Source: BOG-931 sp963781725
GTDB lineage: Bacteria > Pseudomonadota > Alphaproteobacteria > Rhizobiales > Xanthobacteraceae
Direction of reading: 5' to 3'
DNA: 64,000 nucleotides
NCBI GenBank assembly: GCA_963781725.1
Contig: CAWAGV010000002.1
Location: forward strand, 558,001-622,000
Numbering within the stretch: the first letter of the stretch is position 1; every line of letters starts with the position of its first letter. The translations under genes and the position numbers were made by a program. The notes under the pieces are model-generated. The model saw nothing but the letters and a program-made list of their open reading frames with translations, did not search any database and had not been told where the DNA came from. This document shows, one piece after another, positions 16,170 to 24,223 of the stretch.

Positions 16170-16174
16170 CTTGA
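16170..16174. repeat. Right copy of 5-bp target site duplication (CTTGA) of the IS481 element
   Basis: CTTGA immediately after the ACA end of the insertion sequence, identical to the five bases preceding its TGT end. Confidence 0.8.
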
Positions 16175-16278
16175 CCCGGTGGTCCATGCTGACGCGCCGT
16201 ATGGATTGCCGGATCAAGTCCGGCAATGACGAAGTAAAGGCACCCCTCCCCCAACGCCGGACCAAACGGAGACACGAC

Positions 16279-16605
16279 ATGCCCTGGTATGTTTACGCAC
16301 TCACCTTCGTTGCCGGCGCGTTCGCGGCCAACGCCGTTCCGCACATGGTGCAGGGCATGTGCGGCAACCGTTTCCAGACTCCCTTCGCGTCGCCGCCGGG
16401 CGTTGGCGAATCCTCCGCGCTCGTCAACGTGATCTGGGGCGCGGCGAACGCTGCGATCGCAGGCGCGCTGCTGCATTATGGTCTGCCCGCGCAGTTTCCT
16501 CCGCCGCCGTCGCTTTGCGCGGCCGGCGGGCTTGGCGCGCTGGCCGCCGCGGTCTTCATGTCCTTGCATTTTTCCAGGGTAAGAAACGCCGCGCCGCATC
16601 CGTAA
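16279..16605 (+). CDS. Small membrane protein of unknown function
   Basis: A protein of 108 residues with three predicted spans: MPWYVYALTFVAGAFAANAV, a middle one at SALVNVIWGAANAAIAGALL and a C-terminal one at AAGGLGALAAAVFMSLHF. GGAG lies upstream of the ATG at 16279. It is next to the insertion sequence but intact. No family with a known function is recognised. Confidence 0.65.
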   Translation: MPWYVYALTFVAGAFAANAVPHMVQGMCGNRFQTPFASPPGVGESSALVNVIWGAANAAIAGALLHYGLPAQFPPPPSLCAAGGLGALAAAVFMSLHFSRVRNAAPHP

Positions 16606-16671
16606 GCGCTGCCAATGGTCTGTCATCGGGACGCGCGCTCCGGTAGCGGACCATGACAGGAAAATACGTCC

Positions 16672-16792
16672 GTCATCCCCGGCCACCCGGGCCGCGCTTG
16701 CGCGCGCCCGAGTACAGGCCTGTGCCGGGCATCCACGTCTTGCTTTGGGCCCCAAAGACGTGGATGGCCGGGACAAGCCCGGCCATGACGAG
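16672..16792. repeat. Palindromic repeat of the GGCCGGG family
   Basis: Opposed hairpin arms include GTGCCGGGCATCCACGTC and GACGTGGATGGCCGGGAC..GTCATG-type ends. The element occupies most of the gap between the small membrane protein and the L,D-transpeptidase gene. Confidence 0.65.
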
Positions 16793-16826
16793 TGAATATG
16801 TTCATCCCGCCCCCGCTACGGTCCCG

Positions 16827-17903
16827 TCATCGAGCCGAGTTTGTCATCGAGCCATGTCTGTCGAGGTACGGGACCGGCGGCAATGGCGGCAACTCCGGAG
16901 AGCCGTCCAGCAGCACGTTCGCAAGCGATATGAAGTTGTACGGGAACGGAGGGTGGAAGACCGCATTCATGCCGCCGTCGAGTCCGGTGTGGATCGGGAC
17001 AGCCGGAACGTTGTCTTTGACCAGTTGCGCATAGACGGCTTCATCGGCGTGTTGTTTCTCGAGCGCCGGCTGCGCGACCTTCGGATTAACGGCGAAGGCG
17101 GGACACGGGTCCGCCGGGCCGAACGCCGGGCGCGTTGACGATCCGGACTTTGACGATCCCTGCAAAGGCCGCGCATCGAACACGTAACGGCGATCGCACA
17201 CATCCACTTTGGGTTCGAGATGCGTCACCTCGAAATGATCGTTGCCGATCTTGAGCATCTGCCAAAACGGCATGTTCGGATTGGTGCGGTGCCGCGCCAG
17301 ATTGTCCGGCGTCATGCGGAACGGATAGGCCTGGACCTGGAAGGCTGGCTTGCCGCCGAGGAACGCGTCGCGCGCCAGCGCGTAGATTTCGCCGATCTGC
17401 TCGTCGGTCATGGCGTAGCAGCCGACCGATGCGCAATTGCCGTGGATCATGAGAAAGGTGCCGTCGCGGTCGTTCGCCGCGTCGAAGGCATTTGGGAAGC
17501 CCATGTTGATGGCCAGATAGTAGCTGGAATTCGGGTTCATCAGCTTTGGCGTGATGGCATAGAAACCCTCAGGCGCCTGATAGTCGCCCTCATGTAGCTT
17601 CGGCCCGACCTCGCCCGACCAGCGGCAGATCGGATAGAGCTTGAGAAGCTCGAAACGTCCGCTGGTCGTCTGCTTCCAGACTTCAAGCTCCGATTCTTCC
17701 TTGAAGATGCGCAGCAGGATCGGCGAAAGTTTTGGCATCTTCTTCTGCGCCTCAAGCGACAGGAGCGCGGCCGACAGTTCGCGCGTCGCTTTCTCCGGCA
17801 ACGCCGGGGCGCCTTCGCCAAAACACACGACCGGCGCCAAAGCGCCGGCAACAGTTGCCAGGATCACAAGCGCGCGGGCGAACGTAGCGCCGATCAACTT
17901 CAT
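16827..17903 (-). CDS. YafK-type L,D-transpeptidase, exported
   Basis: A protein of 358 residues with an N-terminal signal peptide (about residues 1-29). The YkuD/L,D-transpeptidase active site is HGNCASVGC, giving His154 and the nucleophile Cys162, with the spacing of the YafK branch. YafK-like enzymes act in the periplasm on peptidoglycan crosslinks or on peptidoglycan-bound lipoprotein. The upstream part (EKKMPKLSPILLRIFKEESE-like) is the family N-terminal domain. AAGGGGA precedes the ATG at 17901-17903. The C-terminal 100 residues after the catalytic domain are a Pro-rich extension. Confidence 0.88.
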   Translation of the reverse strand: MKLIGATFARALVILATVAGALAPVVCFGEGAPALPEKATRELSAALLSLEAQKKMPKLSPILLRIFKEESELEVWKQTTSGRFELLKLYPICRWSGEVGPKLHEGDYQAPEGFYAITPKLMNPNSSYYLAINMGFPNAFDAANDRDGTFLMIHGNCASVGCYAMTDEQIGEIYALARDAFLGGKPAFQVQAYPFRMTPDNLARHRTNPNMPFWQMLKIGNDHFEVTHLEPKVDVCDRRYVFDARPLQGSSKSGSSTRPAFGPADPCPAFAVNPKVAQPALEKQHADEAVYAQLVKDNVPAVPIHTGLDGGMNAVFHPPFPYNFISLANVLLDGSPELPPLPPVPYLDRHGSMTNSAR

Positions 17904-17973
17904 TCCCCTTATCACAATGGGCCTCGCATTGCGGCGGCGACCGTAGCGGCTCATCTCGCTTCGCGACAACAGG

Positions 17974-18090
17974 CTTATTTCGTTATCGCCGGACTTGAGC
18001 CGGCAATCCAGCATGGATCACCGGGTCAAGCCCGGTGGCGACGACGAAAGAATGGTAATCGTCGTGGCCGGGCTTGTCCTGGGCTGGATC
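17974..18090. repeat. Palindromic repeats upstream of the L,D-transpeptidase gene
   Basis: Contains GCCGGACTTGAGCCGGC, CACCGGGTCAAGCCCGGTG and half of a GGCCGGGCTTGTCC unit in tandem. The CACCGGGTCAAGCCCGGTG unit is the same palindrome that the IS481 element interrupts at 14903-16174, here uninterrupted. Confidence 0.7.
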
Positions 18091-18134
18091 AATGCCACAT
18101 AGCCAAAGAGATACAGCGCTTCTGATCATAAAAC

Positions 18135-19040
18135 ATGCTCGACGATGTTCCAGATAAACTGACGAATTACCTCCGCGAAGCCGCCGCCGATTTTGACCAA
18201 GAGAGCTTCTACTATTTTGCAGCGGCTACCGTTGCTCTTTTCTATCTCCAGAAAAACATGACCGCGCCCGAAACAAGTGATTTTCTCAATTTTCGGCGCA
18301 CGAGTAGAGGAGGAATTTGGTACGGCCATTCGGGACGTGTCATCCTTATTGGAGAGACACTCTTTTTGATGCGTTCAATGCCGGGGTTCCCCGAGTTTTG
18401 TAGGCGCATGGCAGGTCGAGACCTCCGATCTACCTATTTTGAGAGCTACGCCGCGCGAATGTTCGTAGAAGCAGGCTACAAGGTGCTCGCGCGTCCAGAG
18501 ACTGGAGTACGAGGACAAGATTTCGACTTTCAAGCGGTACGGGGAAGCGAGAAAATAAATGTAGAAGTAACAGCTTTAACTCAGGCCCAGTTTGCGCCTG
18601 AGACTGTTAAAAACGCTTTGCAACAGAAGCGTAAGCAATTACCCGACACAGATCCGGCAATTGTGTTCTGCATCTTACCCGAGGGGTGGTCGGGATCGGA
18701 AAGTTTGGGTCCACCACTGACTAAAATCATTGAGCGCTTTTTTGAAAGAACAAGGCGAATATCGGCAGTAGTTTTCGTTATTGAGAAACACTTTGATTTC
18801 GAGAAAGATGGGCTGGTCGGATACTTGTCAATCCAACATCTCTGCCTGTCGCACCCAAATCCTCGAAAACCTCTGACTTCAAAAGATTTTTTCAAAACTG
18901 CCTGGGAAAGCACTACGAGCGCCACAGGTGAGCCAACACAGCGTCGAGAGAGCGAGTTTTTTCGATGGGTAGACAGTATCTTCGCCGCGAAAAATGCTAC
19001 TGGCCACAACGAATGCTTCACTATAGTTGGACAACCGTGA
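18135..19040 (+). CDS. Unknown protein, possible PD-(D/E)XK nuclease fold, in AT-richer island
   Basis: A protein of 301 residues whose base composition is clearly less GC-rich than the surrounding genes, suggesting transfer. From about residue 100 the arrangement FESYAARMFVEAGYKV (Glu103), GQDFDF (Asp129/Asp131) and INVEVTAL (Glu144) resembles the helix-strand-strand core of restriction-endonuclease-like proteins. The usual Lys of the ExK motif is Thr146, so catalysis is uncertain. It is convergent with the split gene at 19125-19931. There is no clear ribosome binding site. I do not recognise a named family; an accessory or defence-type role is inferred from composition, fold pattern and neighbourhood only. 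Confidence 0.6.
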   Translation: MLDDVPDKLTNYLREAAADFDQESFYYFAAATVALFYLQKNMTAPETSDFLNFRRTSRGGIWYGHSGRVILIGETLFLMRSMPGFPEFCRRMAGRDLRSTYFESYAARMFVEAGYKVLARPETGVRGQDFDFQAVRGSEKINVEVTALTQAQFAPETVKNALQQKRKQLPDTDPAIVFCILPEGWSGSESLGPPLTKIIERFFERTRRISAVVFVIEKHFDFEKDGLVGYLSIQHLCLSHPNPRKPLTSKDFFKTAWESTTSATGEPTQRRESEFFRWVDSIFAAKNATGHNECFTIVGQP

Positions 19041-19124
19041 CTCCACCATCGTGACGAGCACGTCCGTGCGACGGCCAACCGGCGTTCGCTCTGATATATC
19101 TATGAAAAAATACAATCTAAAGTT

Positions 19125-19931
19125 CTACGCTTTTTGCACAATCACGAGCTGGCTACCAAAAATTTTAGCAGCAGCATCAGACAGAGCGCGCAACTGCGCT
19201 TGCGCCGGAGACAAGCGTCCTGGCGGTGCCGGACCGACAGAAGATTGCTCTTCGCCAATGGCCTGTTGTGGATCGCGCCTCCCCGCCAGGCCAGCTGCGC
19301 GATCGGCTTCATGAAGCATCTCGGGCAATAAGTCCTGAAGAGGTTGATCTTCCTGATCCAGCGAAGATTTTAGGATGACCTGCAGTTTATCCATATCGAT
19401 CAAATCTATCTCTTCGGGGTCGGAACAGAGATAGGCACGACGATGATCGTAGGCGACCCTATGCTATCCGGCACTCAGCCTTCCAATCGCATTAGGGGCG
19501 ATAAAGATTGAGCGACCGGCTACCGTGTTTGCGTTCCAAGCTTCATTGATTTCTGGAAGCGTATGGAACCGTGGAGCTGCGTAATAAACTGTACTTTTCC
19601 CGCGAGCTAATCGAAGAAGAAGCCTATGTTGGTCGGATCTCTGCGGATCCATTAAATCAAATCGATAATACGGGATATGCAGGATAGCGCCGCCTTGGAT
19701 TTCTTTTGCGTTACTCCGCGTTAGACATTCAGCGCGTTTGAATTGTAGGTACATAGCAACACCAGGAAAATCTAGACGAACATCGTACCCACCTCCGGAG
19801 CGCCCTTCTTCAATTAAACTTGGAAAGATTGGGGCCGAACGCAACCTTGTCCAGCCGACCAATTCGTTGGTGAGGGCAAAACCGTAAGAAAATTCTGAAA
19901 TTTCCGGTACCATTTCAAATATGGCCGCCAT
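19125..19931 (-). pseudogene. Possible nuclease-like protein split by an in-frame amber codon
   Basis: Two open stretches in the same frame, 19464-19931 and 19125-19403, are joined by codons that read sensibly (HRVAYDHRRAYLCSDPEE) with one TAG at 19464-19466. The second stretch has no ribosome binding site before its first Met, so it reads as the continuation of one gene of about 268 residues. The N-terminal half has Glu23, GGYD (Asp50) and QFK (Gln63, Lys65), spaced as in PD-(D/E)XK nucleases, then PYYRFDLMDPQRSDQHRLL and VYYAAPRFHT. CAG to TAG is the simplest lesion. The ATG at 19931 is the probable start (19913 is possible). Family and role unknown. Confidence 0.55.
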
Positions 19932-19950
19932 CAATCGTCGCGTAGAATAA

Positions 19951-19985
19951 AGACATCGATGCCCGGCACAAGGCCGGGCATGACG
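19951..19985. repeat. Palindromic repeat of the GGCCGGG family
   Basis: GATGCCCGGCACAAGGCCGG with GCATGACG after it, a single hairpin directly upstream of the split gene's probable start. Confidence 0.6.
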
Positions 19986-20010
19986 CTCTTTCAATCAACG
20001 AAGCGAGCCC

Positions 20011-20066
20011 CCTCACCCCGCCGCGCCTAGAGGCGCGTCGGCCTCTCCCCGCCGGGGAGAGGCCGT
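20011..20066. repeat. Palindromic repeat of the CTCCCCGC family
   Basis: CCCCTCACCCCGCCGCGCC and GGCCTCTCCCCGCCGGGGAGAGGCC halves (each arm under 20 bases) form hairpins immediately after the thiC stop codon and may help end its transcript. Confidence 0.55.
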
Positions 20067-20071
20067 TTTAG

Positions 20072-22039
<1,968 letters not shown>

Positions 22040-22058
22040 CGGGCGCTCCATGTTCGTT

Positions 22059-22090
22059 GGAGCATGGCCTTATTTTTCGGGACCATGCTC
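22059..22090 (-). repeat. Hairpin just upstream of the thiC start
   Basis: On the coding strand GAGCATGG and CCATGCTC form an 8-base-pair stem around a 15-base A-rich loop, ending about 20 bases before the thiC start codon. It is a variant of the palindrome at 6865-6891. It could influence translation initiation, but its presence elsewhere as an intergenic element makes chance placement likely. Confidence 0.5.
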
Positions 22091-22100
22091 ACGCAATCTC

Positions 22101-22197
22101 GTCCTCATGGTGAGGAGCGCGGAACGCGCGTCTCGAACCATGAAGCCAGTTCCACATCCTTCGAGACGGCTGCTTCGCAGCCTCCTCAGGATGAGGC
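22101..22197. repeat. Dispersed palindrome (CCTCATCCTGAGG type) inside the thiC leader
   Basis: GTCCTCATGGTGAGGA, GCGCGGAACGCGCG, CATCCTTCGAGACGG and GGCTGCTTCGCAGCC are consecutive or nested hairpin units, ending CCTCCTCAGGATGAGG. A related element is at 22394-22539. It lies between the riboswitch and the thiC start. Confidence 0.7.
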
Positions 22198-22227
22198 CCG
22201 GGCGCGGTTTGGGACGGATTTTCGGAA

Positions 22228-22309
22228 AGTTTCCGTCCCTTCGCCGGCATGACCCGGATCAGGTTCAAAGGGTTTTTCTCAGCCCGTTCCTGGGCACCCC
22301 TCGGAACGC
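22228..22309 (-). promoter_or_regulatory. TPP riboswitch (THI element)
   Basis: On the minus strand the thi-box order is clear: GGGGTGCC, then GGGCTGAGA, then ACCCTTTGAACCTGATC, CGGGTCATGCCGGCG and GAAGGGA, closed by a TTCCG/CGGAA stem. This is the thiamine pyrophosphate aptamer, which lowers thiC expression when TPP is plentiful. About 190 bases separate it from the thiC start, and no clear terminator was picked out in that leader. Confidence 0.95.
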
Positions 22310-22393
22310 CCCTAAAATAGGCCGATAGGGCGGACAGTCAACATAGCGTCATGAGACTCAGCGTTGCGCGGAAGGGAGTTGCCAGCACTGTTC

Positions 22394-22539
22394 CCGTCAT
22401 CCTGAGGTGCCCGCCGAAGGCGGGCCTCGAAGGACGCACGGCCGAGGTGCCGGGGCCGTCGTCCTTCGCGGCTCGCCGCCATAGCGGGTCGAAGACGCGC
22501 GTAACGCGCTTTTTGGCGGCGAGCACCTCAGGATGACGG
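22394..22539. repeat. Dispersed palindrome (GTCATCCTGAGG type)
   Basis: The outer arms CCGTCATCCTGAGGTGC and GCACCTCAGGATGACGG are a 17-base perfect inverted repeat. They enclose GCCCGCCGAAGGCGGGC and a GCGCGTAACGCGC hairpin. It lies between the riboswitch promoter region and the MmgE/PrpD gene. Confidence 0.75.
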
Positions 22540-22563
22540 ATTAAGCGATGAACAAACTTCACC

Positions 22564-22658
22564 GCCGTCATGGCCGGGCTCGTCCCGGCCATCTCGACAA
22601 TGCCGGCAATGCAGTGCCATTGATTTCGGGATGCCCGCGACAAGCGCGGGCATGACGG
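22564..22658. repeat. Palindromic repeat pair of the GGCCGGG family
   Basis: CATGGCCGGGCTCGTCCCGG and ATGCCCGCGACAAGCGCGGG hairpins; the right end supplies the GGAG ribosome binding site of the MmgE/PrpD gene at 22666. Confidence 0.7.
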
Positions 22659-22665
22659 AGTGATC

Positions 22666-24018
22666 ATGTCCGGTGAAACCAAAGCGCTGGCGGAGTTCGC
22701 GGCCGCGCTGCGCTACGAGGATATTCCCGCGCCCGCGCGCGCCATCGCCAAGGCCTGCATTATCGACACTGTCGGCGTGGTGCTGTTCGGCTCGACGCTG
22801 CCGTGGAGCAGGATCGTCGACGGCTATGTGCAGCACACCGGCAGCGGCGCGAGCAGCATTCTCGATCACGGCTTCCGCAAGACCAGCGCGCCGGGCGCCG
22901 CCTTCGCCAACGGCGCGTTCGCTCATGCCTTCGAGTTCGACAACCTGCGCCAGCCGTCGACCGGCGTGCATCCCGGCGCCACGGTACTGACCGGCGCGCT
23001 GGCCGCGGCGGAAGAGGCGAAGGTCGGCGGCAAGGACCTGATCACCGCGTTCGTCACCGGCCTCGAATGCATGTTCCGCATCGCCGCCGCGGCGAAAAGC
23101 ACCAGCGAGAAGCTCGGCTTTCATGCGCCGGGCATGACCGGGGTGTTCGGCTCGGCGATCGCCGCCAGCAAGGCGATGCAGCTTTCGCCGCGGCAGATCA
23201 CCATGGCGATGGGCATCGGCGGCTCGTTCTGCTCCGGCCTGCTCGCCTTCGTGAAATCCGGCCAGGGCGGCATGGTCAAGCGCATCCACATGGGCCGCGC
23301 CGCGGAAGGCGGCGTCACCGCGGCGAACCTCGCAGCGCGCGGCTTCGAGGGGCCGGAGGTGATCCTCGAAGGCCATTTCGGCGCGCTCGAGGTGTTCGCC
23401 CGCGACGCGGACCTCGCCGCGCTCACCAGGGACTTCGGTAGCCGCTGGGAAACGCTGACCATCACGTTCAAGACGTTTCCCTGTCATGTCACGTCGCAGT
23501 CGCCGGTGCAGGCGCTCTTGGCGCTGCGTGCGCAAAACACCTTCGCGCCGGAGGACGTGGCGAAGATCACGATCGAGGTGTCGGACAAGGTGCTGTCGCA
23601 TCATGCCGACCCGGCGCCGCGCGACGTGGCGACGGCGCAGTACAGCCTGCCCTTCACCATGGCGCTGGCGCTGCATCGCGATCCGGGCGACCCGCAGGCC
23701 TTTCTCGACGGCCCGGACCAGAACCCGGCGATCCTCGCGTTGGCGCGGCGCGTCGAGCTTGTGCCCTACGCCAAGGACGGGCCGAACAACAACGATATGG
23801 CCTGCCGGCTGCACATCACGCTCAACGACGGCCGCACTTTAAGCATCGCGCGCACCGATTTCGAAGGCACCACGACCTCGCCACTGACCCGCGAGCGGCT
23901 GGAGCAGAAATTCCTGAAACTGTCGTCGAGCGTGCTCGGCGAAAAGGAACGGACTGAACTGCTGGCGCGGCTGAATAATCTGGAAAACGTGACGGTGTCA
24001 GAACTGTTTCGCCTCTAA
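22666..24018 (+). CDS. MmgE/PrpD family protein
   Basis: A protein of 450 residues matching the MmgE/PrpD fold along its length: an N-terminal helical domain (DTVGVVLFGS, HAFEFDN), then GVFGSAIAASKAM, GLLAFVKSG and the KTFPCHVTSQ block. The family includes 2-methylcitrate dehydratase and cis-aconitate decarboxylase, but many members have other or unknown substrates. No prpB or prpC is nearby, so I do not call it PrpD. The ATG at 22666 has GGAG five bases upstream; an in-frame GTG two codons earlier is less good. Confidence 0.85.
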   Translation: MSGETKALAEFAAALRYEDIPAPARAIAKACIIDTVGVVLFGSTLPWSRIVDGYVQHTGSGASSILDHGFRKTSAPGAAFANGAFAHAFEFDNLRQPSTGVHPGATVLTGALAAAEEAKVGGKDLITAFVTGLECMFRIAAAAKSTSEKLGFHAPGMTGVFGSAIAASKAMQLSPRQITMAMGIGGSFCSGLLAFVKSGQGGMVKRIHMGRAAEGGVTAANLAARGFEGPEVILEGHFGALEVFARDADLAALTRDFGSRWETLTITFKTFPCHVTSQSPVQALLALRAQNTFAPEDVAKITIEVSDKVLSHHADPAPRDVATAQYSLPFTMALALHRDPGDPQAFLDGPDQNPAILALARRVELVPYAKDGPNNNDMACRLHITLNDGRTLSIARTDFEGTTTSPLTRERLEQKFLKLSSSVLGEKERTELLARLNNLENVTVSELFRL

Positions 24019-24021
24019 TCA

Positions 24022-24168
24022 CCTCTCCCCGCATGCGGGGAGAGGTCGGGCGAAGCGAGGGTGAGGGGGCGTCTCAGCGAGAGTGAGCGACAAGGATTGA
24101 GGCTGGGCCCGCGCGGGGGAGGCCCCCTCATCCCAACCTTCTCCCCGCGTGCGGGGAGAAGGGGTCTC
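24022..24168. repeat. Palindromic repeat of the CTCCCCGC family
   Basis: CCTCTCCCCGCATGCGGGG and CCTTCTCCCCGCGTGCGGGG units face each other around a GTCTCAGCGAGAGTGAGCG hairpin between two convergent genes. It may end both transcripts. Confidence 0.65.
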
Positions 24169-24223
24169 GCCGCCCGCGCCAGAGGTCGAAGTCACGTACT
24201 GCTATGCGGGACGCATAACAGCG

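Noticed and set aside
14911..16776. One continuous 621-codon frame through the transposase and upstream DNA
   Set aside because: It crosses the end of the insertion sequence and a dispersed palindrome; only the part inside the element (to 16080) is transposase.
19125..19403. A separate 92-residue gene
   Set aside because: It lacks a ribosome binding site and continues the frame of 19464-19931 with sensible codons across a single amber codon.
22666..24018. Naming the MmgE/PrpD gene as 2-methylcitrate dehydratase
   Set aside because: No methylcitrate cycle genes are adjacent and the family has diverse activities.
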